Shown: in pieces, positions 25,120-33,149 of the stretch
Numbering within the stretch: position 1 is the first letter of the stretch
Layout of the letters: each line of letters starts with the position of its first letter
Assembly: GCF_030719295.1 (NCBI RefSeq)
Contig: NZ_CP120997.1
Coordinates: forward strand, 4,971,501-5,035,500
Origin: Streptomyces sp. Mut1
GTDB lineage: Bacteria; Actinomycetota; Actinomycetes; Streptomycetales; Streptomycetaceae
Direction of reading: 5' to 3'
Length of the DNA stretch: 64,000 nucleotides
Position numbers and translations under genes: made by a program
Notes under the pieces: model-generated
What the model was told of the DNA's origin: nothing
Databases searched by the model: none
Seen by the model: only the letters and a program-made list of their open reading frames with translations

Positions 25120-26067
25120 TCAGTCCACCGTCACGTAATCGGGGCCGGAGTAACGGCCGGTGCTGAGCTTCTGGCGCTGCATCAGCAGGTCGTTCAGCAG
25201 GCTGGAGGCGCCGAAACGGAACCAGTGGTTGTCCAGCCAGTCCTCGCCCGCGGTCTCGTTGACCAGGACGAGGAACTTGATCGCGTCCTTGGAGGTACGG
25301 ATGCCGCCGGCCGGCTTCACCCCGATCTGGACACCGGTCTGCGCGCGGAAGTCGCGCACCGCCTCCAGCATCAGCAGGGTGTTCGCGGGCGTGGCGTTCG
25401 TCGCCACCTTGCCGGTCGAGGTCTTGATGAAGTCCGCGCCCGCCAGCATCCCCAGCCAGGAGGCCCGCCGGATGTTGTCGTACGTGGACAGCTCGCCGGT
25501 CTCGAAGATGACCTTCAGGCGGGCGTTCCCGCACTCCGCCTTCACGGCGACGATCTCCTCGTAGACCTTCGAGTAGTGGCCGGCCAGGAAGGCGCCCCGG
25601 TCGATCACCATGTCGATCTCGTCGGCCCCTGCCGCCACGGCGTCCCGGACGTCCGCGAGCTTGACGTCCAGCGCGGCCCGCCCGGCGGGGAAGGCCGTCG
25701 CCACGGACGCCACCTTCACGCCGGAGCCGGCCAGGGCGGCGGACGCGGTGGCCGCCATGTCGGGGTAGACGCAGACCGCGGCGGTGCGCGGGGTCGTGCG
25801 GTCGGTCGGATCCGGGTTGACGGCCTTGGCGGCGAGCGCCCGGACCTTGCCGGGGGTGTCCGCGCCTTCCAGCGTCGTCAGGTCGATCATGGAGATGGCG
25901 AGGTCGATGGCGTAGGCCTTGGCCGTCGTCTTGATCGAACGGGTTCCGAGGGAAGCGGCGCGCGCTTCGAGGCCGACGGCGTCGACGCCGGGCAGCCCGT
26001 GCAGGAAGCGGCGCAGCGCACTGTCGGACGCCGTCGCGTCGGCGAATGCGGGGAGGGTGGTGGGCAT
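25120..26067 (-). CDS. deoC: Deoxyribose-phosphate aldolase
   Basis: 315 residues from ATG 26067, with AGGTGG nine bases upstream (GTG 26076 is an alternative). It cleaves 2-deoxyribose-5-phosphate to glyceraldehyde-3-phosphate and acetaldehyde. Visible family elements are AVCVYPDMAATASAAL, VKVASVATAFPAGR, ADEIDMVIDRGAFL, LKVIFETGEL and the Schiff-base lysine in AGADFIKTSTGKV, followed by VGVKPAGGIRT. The family core is about 220 residues; this longer form has an N-terminal extension of about 90 residues. The CTACGCGCGTAG palindrome lies 20 bases upstream. Confidence 0.95.
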   Translation of the reverse strand: MPTTLPAFADATASDSALRRFLHGLPGVDAVGLEARAASLGTRSIKTTAKAYAIDLAISMIDLTTLEGADTPGKVRALAAKAVNPDPTDRTTPRTAAVCVYPDMAATASAALAGSGVKVASVATAFPAGRAALDVKLADVRDAVAAGADEIDMVIDRGAFLAGHYSKVYEEIVAVKAECGNARLKVIFETGELSTYDNIRRASWLGMLAGADFIKTSTGKVATNATPANTLLMLEAVRDFRAQTGVQIGVKPAGGIRTSKDAIKFLVLVNETAGEDWLDNHWFRFGASSLLNDLLMQRQKLSTGRYSGPDYVTVD

Positions 26068-26086
26068 GGTCACCACCTGAGCATAT

Positions 26087-26098
26087 CTACGCGCGTAG
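26087..26098. promoter_or_regulatory. Palindromic operator candidate CTACGCGCGTAG upstream of deoC
   Basis: Identical to the sites before add and the purine nucleoside phosphorylase gene. Read in the deoC direction it is followed by ATATG and preceded by CTGTAC about 10 bases upstream, so it may overlap the promoter core. Confidence 0.6.
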
Positions 26099-26129
26099 CG
26101 ACCTGTACAGCGGCCCAGGTCGTCCGCTT

Positions 26130-26194
26130 ATCGCGCACCGGCGCGTCCACGGATCGCGCACCGGCGCGTCCACGGATCGCGCACCGGCGCGCGA
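26130..26194. repeat. Tandem 23-bp repeats
   Basis: Two identical 23-bp units (26130-26152 and 26153-26175) and a partial third unit begin ATCGCGCACCGGCGCG. They lie in the gap between divergent deoC and the PH-domain gene. They are GC-rich and partly palindromic (CACCGGCGCG). A role is not apparent. Confidence 0.75.
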
Positions 26195-26248
26195 GCACCG
26201 GGCAGCCGCCCCTCACGCCCCCCGGCCGCGTCAGGCACAATCGGGCTC

Positions 26249-26887
26249 ATGACGAGCCCCACGCCTCCCACCGAGCCCACCTACGCCGACCGGACCTTCC
26301 GGTCGCCCGCCGGGCTGGCCGGGGGTGTCCTGCTGCTCGTGCTCATCTGCTGGATCGGCGGCGACGCCGCGTTCCGGGGCCACGGCCGCGCGCCGTGGAT
26401 GGCGCTCGCCGGGCTGCTGACCGTGGTGCCGCTGATCGTCGCCTTCACACTGCGCCCGGTGGTGTTCGCGAACGACCGGCGCGTCCGGGTCCGCAACCCG
26501 TTCCGCACGATCACGCTGCCCTGGACCGACGTCGCCGATGTACGGGCCGGGTATTCGAGTGAGCTGTTCACCCACGACGGCACGAAGTACCAGCTCTGGG
26601 CCGTGCCGGTGTCGCTGCGACAGCGCAAGAAGGCCGCCCGCCAGCAGTCCCGGCAGGCACTGGACGACCCCTACCGCCGTACTTCCGCGACCGCCGATGT
26701 ACGCGACACCAAGGCCCGTGTCGCCGTGGCGGACCAGGCGGTGGCGGACCTGCGCGAGCTCTCCGAACGCGCCGGCGACAAGCCCGCGCCGGACGCCCCC
26801 GTGAGGTCGGTGCGCTGGGCGTACGAGGTCATCGCTCCGTCGGTCGTGGGCGTGGTGCTGCTGGTGGTGCTGGGGGCACTGGGCTGA
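26249..26887 (+). CDS. PH-domain membrane protein
   Basis: 212 residues from ATG 26249. Two N-terminal hydrophobic helices (LAGGVLLLVLICWIGGDAAF and APWMALAGLLTVVPLIVAF) precede a bacterial PH-like domain (LRPVVFANDRRVRVRNPFRTITLPWTDVADVRAGYSSELFTHDGTKYQLWAVPVSLRQRK). A helical, charged linker (DVRDTKARVAVADQAVADLRELSERA) and a third C-terminal helix (VIAPSVVGVVLLVVLGALG) follow. Such actinobacterial proteins are membrane-bound and of unknown function. It is divergent from the deoC operon and convergent with the phospho-sugar mutase gene. Confidence 0.82.
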   Translation: MTSPTPPTEPTYADRTFRSPAGLAGGVLLLVLICWIGGDAAFRGHGRAPWMALAGLLTVVPLIVAFTLRPVVFANDRRVRVRNPFRTITLPWTDVADVRAGYSSELFTHDGTKYQLWAVPVSLRQRKKAARQQSRQALDDPYRRTSATADVRDTKARVAVADQAVADLRELSERAGDKPAPDAPVRSVRWAYEVIAPSVVGVVLLVVLGALG

Positions 26888-26939
26888 GCCGGAGCGCCGG
26901 ACCGGGGCGCCGCTCGGGCACCCCGGCCGGCCCCGGGCG

Positions 26940-28586
26940 TCAGATACCGGCCGCGGCGGCCAGGTCCCGCTTGATGGCCGTCAGCAGCTCGGTGGCCCGG
27001 GTGCGGGCCGCCGGGAGGCCGTCGGGCGCGGCGACGGGCACCACGACCTCCAGGTAGCACTTCAGCTTGGGCTCGGTGCCGCTCGGGCGGACGATCACCC
27101 GGGCGCCCTCCAGCCCGTAGCGCAGCCCGTCGGTGGGCGGTAGCCGGTCCGTGCCGACGGACAGGTCCTCGGCGCGGGTGACGGGCAGGCCGGCCAGAGC
27201 CGTCGGGGGCTGTTCCCGCAGGCGGCGCATGGCATCCGCGATGACCGAGAGATCCTGCACCCGGACCGAGAGCTGGTCCGTCGCGTGCAGGCCGTGCTCC
27301 AGGGCGAGGTCGTCCAGCAGGTCCAGGAGCGTGCGGCCCTGTTCCTTGAGTACGGAGGCCAGCTCGGCGACGAGCAGCGCGGCCGTGATGCCGTCCTTGT
27401 CGCGGACGCCGTCCGGGTCGACGCAGTAGCCGAGCGCCTCCTCGTACCCGTAGCGCAGCCCCTCGACGCGGGCGATCCACTTGAAGCCCGTCAGCGTCTC
27501 CTCGTAGCCCAGGCCCGCCTTCTCGGCGATCCGGCCGAGCAGCGACGACGAGACGATCGACTCGGCGAACACGCCGGAGGCGCCCCGGCGCACGAGGTGG
27601 GCGGCGAGCAGCGCGCCGACCTCGTCGCCGCGCAGCATCCGCCAGCCGCCGTCCGCCGCCCGATCGGGTACGGCGACGGCGCAGCGGTCGGCGTCCGGGT
27701 CGTTGGCGATAACGATGTCGGGGTCCGAGCGGCGCGCGGTCGCGAACGCGAGATCCATCGCGCCGGGCTCCTCCGGATTGGGGAAGGCCACGGTGGGGAA
27801 CGCGGGGTCCGGCTCGGCCTGCTCCGCGACGAGCACCGGGGCGGGGAAGCCGGCCCGGTCGAAGGCGGCGGTGAGCACGGAGGCGCCGACACCGTGCATC
27901 GCGGTGTACACGACGCGGGCGGTACGCGGCGAAGCGGCGTCGAGTACGGAGTCCGTGCGCGCGAGATACGCGTCCAGCACCTCGTCGCCGAGGGTCTCCC
28001 AGCCGTCGCCGGGGCGGGGGACGGTCTCCAGCGGGCCGACCGCCGCGATGGCGGCCGCGATCTCGCCGTCGGCCGGCGGCACGATCTGCGAGCCGTCGCC
28101 GAGGTAGACCTTGTATCCGTTGTCGCGCGGCGGATTGTGGCTGGCGGTCACCTCGACGCCCGCGACGGCGCCCAGGTGCCTTATGGCGTACGCGAGGACC
28201 GGGGTGGGAAGGGGGCGGGGGAGTACCGCCGCGCGCAGACCGGCGCCCGTCATCACGGCCGCCGTGTCCCGGGCGAAGTCGGCGGACTTGTAGCGGGCGT
28301 CGTAGCCGACGACGACGAGACCGCCGGCCTGGCCCTGGTCCTTGAGGTACGCGGCGAGGCCGGCGGCGGCCCGGATGACCACGGCCCGGTTCATCCGCAT
28401 GGGGCCCGCGCCCAGCTCGCCCCGGAGCCCGGCGGTGCCGAACTGGAGCGTGCCGGCGAAGCGGGCGGCGAGCTCGTCCAGCTCCTGCGCGTCGATGAGC
28501 TTGGCCAGCTCGTCGCGGGTCTCGGGGTCGGGGTCCTCGGCGAGCCAGGTCCTGGCCCGGGTGAGGAGGTCCGGCGTGGTCGTCAC
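26940..28586 (-). CDS. Phospho-sugar mutase (phosphoglucomutase/phosphomannomutase family)
   Basis: 548 residues from GTG 28586. Alpha-D-phosphohexomutase motifs are visible: phosphoserine loop VTASHNPPRDNGYKVY, metal loop IANDPDADRCAVAVPD, sugar-binding loop YGYEEALGYCVDPDGVRDKDG and phosphate-binding loop RPSGTEPKLKCYLEV. It moves phosphate between C1 and C6 of hexose, or C1 and C5 of ribose/deoxyribose. The position beside purine nucleoside phosphorylase and near deoC makes the phosphopentomutase-type reaction plausible, linking nucleoside breakdown to DeoC; this is inference. A GAAAGGCGG sequence upstream may serve as ribosome site. Confidence 0.93.
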   Translation of the reverse strand: MTTTPDLLTRARTWLAEDPDPETRDELAKLIDAQELDELAARFAGTLQFGTAGLRGELGAGPMRMNRAVVIRAAAGLAAYLKDQGQAGGLVVVGYDARYKSADFARDTAAVMTGAGLRAAVLPRPLPTPVLAYAIRHLGAVAGVEVTASHNPPRDNGYKVYLGDGSQIVPPADGEIAAAIAAVGPLETVPRPGDGWETLGDEVLDAYLARTDSVLDAASPRTARVVYTAMHGVGASVLTAAFDRAGFPAPVLVAEQAEPDPAFPTVAFPNPEEPGAMDLAFATARRSDPDIVIANDPDADRCAVAVPDRAADGGWRMLRGDEVGALLAAHLVRRGASGVFAESIVSSSLLGRIAEKAGLGYEETLTGFKWIARVEGLRYGYEEALGYCVDPDGVRDKDGITAALLVAELASVLKEQGRTLLDLLDDLALEHGLHATDQLSVRVQDLSVIADAMRRLREQPPTALAGLPVTRAEDLSVGTDRLPPTDGLRYGLEGARVIVRPSGTEPKLKCYLEVVVPVAAPDGLPAARTRATELLTAIKRDLAAAAGI

Positions 28587-28696
28587 GGTGTCCGCCTTTC
28601 GGGGAGGGGGTGCGGTGGGGTGGGGGCGGTGCGGGGTGGTGCGGGTGCGTTGCGCCTGCGGCGGGCCTGTTCCCCTACCCGCCCCTTCCCGTAACC

Positions 28697-28742
28697 GGGG
28701 CTCCGCCCCGGACCCCGCTCCTCAAGCGCCGGAGGGGCTGGG
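28697..28742. repeat. Dispersed GCTCCTCAA element copy
   Basis: A GGGGCTCCGCCCC hairpin is followed by GGACCCCGCTCCTCAAGCGCC and GGAGGGGCTGG. It lies downstream of the minus-strand nucleoside phosphorylase gene and matches elements at 21353-21402, 33099-33149 and 37208-37257. It may act as a terminator. Confidence 0.7.
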
Positions 28743-28793
28743 TTCTGGGGCTCCGTCCCGGGGGTGTGGGGGCAGCGCCCCCACAGTGGTCCC

Positions 28794-29618
28794 TCAGATT
28801 CGGTCCAGTACCCGGGCCAGCAGGGACCCCATCCGGGTCGCCGAGTCGCGGCCCGCCTGAAGGACCTCCTCGTGGTTCAGCGGCTCGCCGCTGAGCCCCG
28901 CCGCCAGGTTTGTCACCAGGGAGAGGCCGAGGACCTCCGCGCCCGCCTCGCGGGCCGCGATCGCTTCGAGGACCGTGGACATGCCGACGAGGTCGCCGCC
29001 CATGACGCGTACCATGCCGATCTCGGCCGGCGTCTCGTAGTGCGGGCCGGGGAACTGCACGTACACGCCCTCTTCGAGCGTCGCGTCGACCTCCTTGCAC
29101 AGCGCCCGCAGCCGCGGCGAGTACAGGTCGGTCAGGTCGACGAAGTTCGCGCCGACGATCGGCGACGCGGCGGTCAGGTTGATGTGGTCGCTGATCAGGA
29201 CCGGCTGCCCGGGGCGCATCCCCTCGCGCAGACCGCCGCAGCCGTTCGTCAGGATCACGGTCCGGCAGCCCGCGGCGACCGCGGTGCGCACCCCGTGCGC
29301 CACGGCGGCGACGCCGCGGCCCTCGTAGAAGTGCGTACGGCCCAGGAACACCAGGGCGCGCTTGTCACCGATCACGTGCGAGCGGACCGTGCCGCCGTGG
29401 CCCTCGACGGCGGGCGCGGGGAAGCCGGGGAGCGCGGTCACCGGGAACTCGGCCTCCGGGACACCGAGCGCGGCACCGGCGGGCGCCCAGCCGGAGCCCA
29501 TCACGAGGGCGACGTCGTGGGTCTCGGCGCCGGTCAGCTCGCGCAGGCGGGCGGCGGCGTCGTCGGCGGCGGCGTACGGGTCGCCCTGGATGTGGTCCGG
29601 AATAAGTGATGCGTTCAC
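28794..29618 (-). CDS. punA: Purine-nucleoside phosphorylase
   Basis: 274 residues from GTG 29618. It performs phosphorolysis of (deoxy)inosine and (deoxy)guanosine, giving base plus (deoxy)ribose-1-phosphate. Trimeric PNP motifs: [100 protein letters not shown] and [12 protein letters not shown], the last matching the base-binding TN. Length fits the family. The palindrome CTACGCGCGTAG lies 26 bases upstream. With Add it feeds purines and pentose phosphates to the mutase and DeoC. Confidence 0.95.
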   Translation of the reverse strand: MNASLIPDHIQGDPYAAADDAAARLRELTGAETHDVALVMGSGWAPAGAALGVPEAEFPVTALPGFPAPAVEGHGGTVRSHVIGDKRALVFLGRTHFYEGRGVAAVAHGVRTAVAAGCRTVILTNGCGGLREGMRPGQPVLISDHINLTAASPIVGANFVDLTDLYSPRLRALCKEVDATLEEGVYVQFPGPHYETPAEIGMVRVMGGDLVGMSTVLEAIAAREAGAEVLGLSLVTNLAAGLSGEPLNHEEVLQAGRDSATRMGSLLARVLDRI

Positions 29619-29643
29619 GCGGATGAGCGTAACCGCTGATTCC

Positions 29644-29655
29644 CTACGCGCGTAG
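29644..29655. promoter_or_regulatory. Palindromic operator candidate CTACGCGCGTAG upstream of punA
   Basis: This is the third identical copy of the 12-bp palindrome. As at deoC, a CTGTAC motif lies upstream (14 bases before the site, read in the gene direction), perhaps part of a shared promoter arrangement. Confidence 0.6.
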
Positions 29656-29783
29656 ATGATCCCGTACAGAGTCTCGCCACGATCGTTCGTGTGTTCCCAT
29701 AGTCGGGCCCCGGCCGACGGCCCCGCCGCTCGCGAAAGGGCAGGTCAGGGCCGCTTCCGCGACGCCCCGGGCCGCCCCCGGGG

Positions 29784-30221
29784 TCAGCAGGGGCGTTTGC
29801 GGAGTTCCATCACATAATCGTGCGGCGCGCCCGCGGAATCGGCCGCGTCGGCGATCTCGCCCAGGTAGCGGGCGGACGGCAGCCCGCCCTCGTAGCCGTT
29901 CAGCACATAGATCCAGGCCGGCTCCTCGCCGTCCAGGGTGTGCACCCGGATCCGCATGCGGCGGTAGATGTCCAGCCCGACGCCCTCCCAGCGGTCCATG
30001 GAGTCCTCGTCCATGGGCGCCAGGTCGTACAGGGCCACGAACACCTGTGAGCGCGGCGCCTCCACCACGGTGGCCAGCGCGCCCTCCCAGCCCATCTGCT
30101 CCCCGCCGAAGGTCAGCCGCCAGCCGTTGAGCCAGCCGGTGCCGCGCAGCGGTGAGTGCGGGGCGCGGCGCGTCATCAGCCGCGCGTCGAGGTTGCCGGC
30201 GTACGCGGCGTAGAGCGACAT
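29784..30221 (-). CDS. Gamma-glutamylcyclotransferase-like protein
   Basis: 145 residues from ATG 30221. It starts MSLYAAYAGNLDARLMTRRAPHSPLRGTGWLNGWRLTF, in which YAAYAGNL is the variant of the YGSN substrate loop seen in this fold. WEGALATVVEAPRSQVFVALYDLAPMDEDSMDRWEGVG follows, with Glu in the DRWEGVG position used for catalysis. YVLNGYEGGLPSARYLGEIADAA completes the fold. The fold releases 5-oxoproline from gamma-glutamyl amines; in mycothiol-making actinobacteria its true substrate is unknown. It is divergent from lpdA. Confidence 0.85.
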   Translation of the reverse strand: MSLYAAYAGNLDARLMTRRAPHSPLRGTGWLNGWRLTFGGEQMGWEGALATVVEAPRSQVFVALYDLAPMDEDSMDRWEGVGLDIYRRMRIRVHTLDGEEPAWIYVLNGYEGGLPSARYLGEIADAADSAGAPHDYVMELRKRPC

Positions 30222-30405
30222 GGAACCGAGGGTACGGGAGGTGGCGCCGGGAGCGGCGGTTCCTGTGAGGAAGGCCCCCCGGGAGAAGGGGAATCAGGGG
30301 AGCTGCCCGAAGGGGCGGATCCCCCGGTCCCGCCGTGCGCCGTGCGCCCCGGCGCACGTATGGAGGGCCCCGGGGCGAAGCACCTTGGCGCGTGCGGGAC
30401 AATGA

Positions 30406-30415
30406 AGTACGTACT
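30406..30415. promoter_or_regulatory. Palindrome AGTACGTACT upstream of lpdA
   Basis: A perfect 10-bp palindrome in the 275-base gap between the divergent cyclotransferase and lpdA genes, 81 bases before the lpdA start. The surrounding sequence is the most AT-rich part of the gap (ACAATGAAGTACGTACTGC). Possibly an operator; nothing else was recognised in the gap. Confidence 0.35.
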
Positions 30416-30496
30416 GCATTCCCCCGGGGCGATCCCCCGGACCCCCGGCCGGGGCAGCAGACGGCCGCGGGACGAGAAACGCGAGGCGGACTTTTC

Positions 30497-31936
30497 GTGA
30501 CCCGGATCGTGATCATCGGCGGCGGACCCGGCGGGTACGAGGCGGCATTGGTGGGCGCCCAGCTCGGCGCGGAGGTGACCGTCGTCGACTGTGACGGCCT
30601 CGGCGGCGCGTCCGTCCTCACCGACTGCGTGCCATCGAAGACCCTGATCGCGACGGCGGAGGTGATGACCACCTTCGACTCCTCGTACGAGGAGCTGGGC
30701 ATCATCGTCGCGGACGACACGCCCCACATGGAGCGGGCCGCGCGTGTGGTCGGTGTCGATCTGGGGAAGGTCAACCGCCGTGTGAAGCGCCTGGCGCTCG
30801 CCCAGTCCCACGACATCACCGCATCCGTCACCCGGGCCGGCGCACGCGTGATGCGCGGGCGCGGCCGGCTGGAGGGCCTCCAGGCCGCCGACGGCTCCCG
30901 CCAGGTCGTCGTCGCGGCGGCCGACGGTACGGAGGAGACGCTCACCGCTGACGCCGTGCTGATCGCGACCGGCGGCCACCCCCGGGAGATCCCCGACGCC
31001 CTCCCCGACGGCGAGCGCATCCTGAACTGGACGCAGGTCTACGACCTCGACGAGCTGCCGCAGGAGCTCATCGTCGTCGGCTCGGGTGTCACGGGCGCCG
31101 AGTTCGCCGGCGCCTACCAGGCGCTCGGCTCACGCGTCACCCTCGTCTCCTCCCGCGACCGGGTCCTGCCCGGCGAGGACCCCGACGCCGCCGCCGTCCT
31201 GGAGGACGTCTTTCGGCGCCGCGGCATGAACGTCATGGCCCGCTCCCGCGCCCAGTCCGCCAAGCGCGTCGGCGACCGGGTCGAGGTGACCCTCGCCGAC
31301 GGCCGGGTCATCTCCGGCTCGCACTGCCTGATGGCGGTCGGCGCCATCCCCAACACCGCCGGCATGGGGCTGGAGGAGGCGGGCGTCCGGCTCAAGGAGT
31401 CCGGCCACATCTGGACCGACAAGGTCTCCCGCACCAGCGCGCCCGGGGTCTACGCGGCCGGTGACGTCACCGGCATCTTCGCGCTCGCCTCCGTCGCCGC
31501 CATGCAGGGCCGGATCGCGATGTACCACTTCCTGGGCGACGCGGTGGCCCCGCTGAACCTGAAGACGGTCTCATCGAACGTCTTCACCGACCCGGAGATC
31601 GCCACCGTCGGCTACAGCCAGGCGGACGTGGACGCGGGCAAGATCGAGGCCCTGGCCGTCAAGCTGCCGCTGCTGCGCAACCCGCGCGCCAAGATGCAGG
31701 GCATCCGGGACGGCTTCGTCAAGATCTTCTGCCGGCCCGGTACCGGCATCGTGGTCGGCGGCTGCGTCGTCGCCCCCCGTGCGAGCGAGCTGATCCACCC
31801 CATCTCGATCGCGGTCGACAACAATCTGACGGTCGAGCAGATCGCAAACGCCTTCACCGTGTACCCGTCCCTGTCGGGTTCGATCGCCGAAGTGGCCCGA
31901 CAGTTGCACAGCCGTAAGCGCACGGGCGAGGCGTAA
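30497..31936 (+). CDS. lpdA: NAD(P)H-quinone dehydrogenase, LpdA type
   Basis: 479 residues from GTG 30497. A flavoprotein disulfide-reductase fold: FAD motif IVIIGGGPGGYEAAL, NAD motif LIVVGSGVTGAEFAGAYQ, GVYAAGDVTG and a C-terminal interface domain with HPISIAVDNNLTVEQIANAFTVYPSLSGS. The redox disulfide is not intact: where CLNVGC is usual it reads SVLTDC, so only Cys44 remains and the first Cys is Ser39. The catalytic His-Glu pair is also altered (VYPSLSGS in place of HAHPTLSE). This matches M. tuberculosis LpdA, which reduces quinones and not lipoamide. Upstream frame extension was not used. Confidence 0.9.
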   Translation: MTRIVIIGGGPGGYEAALVGAQLGAEVTVVDCDGLGGASVLTDCVPSKTLIATAEVMTTFDSSYEELGIIVADDTPHMERAARVVGVDLGKVNRRVKRLALAQSHDITASVTRAGARVMRGRGRLEGLQAADGSRQVVVAAADGTEETLTADAVLIATGGHPREIPDALPDGERILNWTQVYDLDELPQELIVVGSGVTGAEFAGAYQALGSRVTLVSSRDRVLPGEDPDAAAVLEDVFRRRGMNVMARSRAQSAKRVGDRVEVTLADGRVISGSHCLMAVGAIPNTAGMGLEEAGVRLKESGHIWTDKVSRTSAPGVYAAGDVTGIFALASVAAMQGRIAMYHFLGDAVAPLNLKTVSSNVFTDPEIATVGYSQADVDAGKIEALAVKLPLLRNPRAKMQGIRDGFVKIFCRPGTGIVVGGCVVAPRASELIHPISIAVDNNLTVEQIANAFTVYPSLSGSIAEVARQLHSRKRTGEA

Positions 31937-31944
31937 CCGCCGAG

Positions 31945-32019
31945 TCGGGCGGCCGCGCGACCGCCGCCCGATCAGGAGAGGACAACAAGGCGGCCGCCTA
32001 TACCACTTGGTGGCCGCCT
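31945..32019 (+). terminator. Two hairpins between lpdA and the DeoR gene
   Basis: The first hairpin (arms 31945-31953 and 31963-31971, 9 bp) starts 9 bases after the lpdA stop and is a likely terminator. The second (arms 31988-31995 and 32012-32019, 8 bp, loop 16) lies 71 bases before the DeoR-family start. It could be a second terminator stem or an attenuation element. Confidence 0.55.
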
Positions 32020-32089
32020 GGATGTCCAACTTCTTCCATTCGGCGCAAACTGCTGAAAACACTCGGGCGGTCACGTTACTGTCAGTTTC

Positions 32090-33076
32090 GTGTTCGCTGC
32101 AGAACGTCGTCAGTTGATCCTCGAAATGGTGCGCGCCAACGGGGCGGTATCGCTCCGTGAGCTCGCCCGCGTCGTCCAGACCTCCGAAGTGACCGTACGG
32201 CGGGACGTGCGGGCGCTGGAGGCAGAAGGACTCCTCGACCGCCGGCACGGCGGTGCGGTCTTGCCGGGCGGTTTTACGCGGGAGTCCGGCTTTCCGCAGA
32301 AATCCCACCTCGCCACCGCGGAGAAAACGGCCATCGCCGACCTGGCCGCCGGCCTCGTCGAAGAGGGCGAGGCCATTGTGGTCGGTGCCGGTACGACCAC
32401 GCAGGAGCTGGCCCGCCGGCTCGCGCGCGTTCCCGGCCTGACCGTCGTCACCAACTCACTGCTCGTCGCCCAGGCGCTGGCCCATGCCAACCGGGTGGAA
32501 GTCGTGATGACCGGCGGCACCCTGCGCGGCTCCAACTACGCCCTGGTGGGCAGTGGCGCCGAGCAGTCGCTCCAAGGGCTGCGGGTCTCCCGCGCGTTCC
32601 TGTCCGGGAGCGGGCTCACCGCCGAGCGCGGGCTGTCCACGTCCAACATGCTCTCCGCGAGCGTGGACCGGGCGCTGGTGCAGGCCGCGGCGGAGGTGGT
32701 GGTCCTCGCGGACCACACCAAGCTCGGCTCCGACACGATGTTCCAGACCGTGCCGACGGATCTCATCACCCATCTGGTGACGGACGAGCCCGCCGCGCAC
32801 GACGACCGGGCGGCGTCGGAGTTGCAGGCGCTGGCCGACCAGGGCGTGCAGATCGCTGTCGCGGGGGCGGGGGCGGCTGCCGCCGCGTCCGGGGCCGCCT
32901 CGGTGTCCGGTGACGGCGCTTCGGGGGCGGGGCGGGGGGCGCGGCGCGAGATGCCGTTGCCCGGGCAGCGGCGTACGCATGGGCAGGCGTTGCGGGGGGT
33001 GCCGGTGGAGCCGGGGAGTGGGGATCGGGAGCGGGAGCGCGAGCGGGCTCGGGTGGCGGATCTTCGGCGGCGGTAG
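32090..33076 (+). CDS. DeoR-family transcriptional regulator
   Basis: 328 residues from GTG 32090. The N-terminal DeoR helix-turn-helix is intact: FAAERRQLILEMVRANGAVSLRELARVVQTSEVTVRRDVRALEAEGLLDRRHGGAV. The sugar-phosphate sensor domain follows: GEAIVVGAGTTTQELARRL, LTVVTNSLLVAQAL, VMTGGTLRGSNYALVG, SGLTAERGLST and VVVLADHTKLGSDTMFQ. It should bind a phosphorylated sugar. The last 80 residues are Ala/Gly then Arg/Glu-rich and outside the usual family length (about 255), probably disordered. It is the only sugar-phosphate type regulator near the salvage genes and so a candidate for CTACGCGCGTAG, without proof. Confidence 0.92.
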   Translation: MFAAERRQLILEMVRANGAVSLRELARVVQTSEVTVRRDVRALEAEGLLDRRHGGAVLPGGFTRESGFPQKSHLATAEKTAIADLAAGLVEEGEAIVVGAGTTTQELARRLARVPGLTVVTNSLLVAQALAHANRVEVVMTGGTLRGSNYALVGSGAEQSLQGLRVSRAFLSGSGLTAERGLSTSNMLSASVDRALVQAAAEVVVLADHTKLGSDTMFQTVPTDLITHLVTDEPAAHDDRAASELQALADQGVQIAVAGAGAAAAASGAASVSGDGASGAGRGARREMPLPGQRRTHGQALRGVPVEPGSGDRERERERARVADLRRR

Positions 33077-33098
33077 GGCGCGGGCTCGGGTTCGTTGC

Positions 33099-33149
33099 GG
33101 GGGGCGCTGCCCCCGGACCCCCGCTCCTCAATCGCCGGAGGGGCTTGAG
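33099..33149. repeat. Dispersed GCTCCTCAA element copy
   Basis: The GGGGGGCGCTGCCCCC hairpin is followed by GCTCCTCAATCGCCGGAGG and GGCTTGAG. It overlaps the 3' end of the TetR gene, whose TGA stop is the TCA within CTCCTCAA. After it, CGGCGGGGCTTGA occurs twice more inside the TetR coding end, so the TetR C-terminus (SSPADDHSSPAEDRSSPSGD) is made of repeat sequence. Confidence 0.75.

Noticed and set aside
31988..32019. Hairpin before the DeoR gene as a riboswitch
   Set aside because: It is a simple 8-bp stem without a conserved aptamer pattern; terminator stem or operator is more likely.
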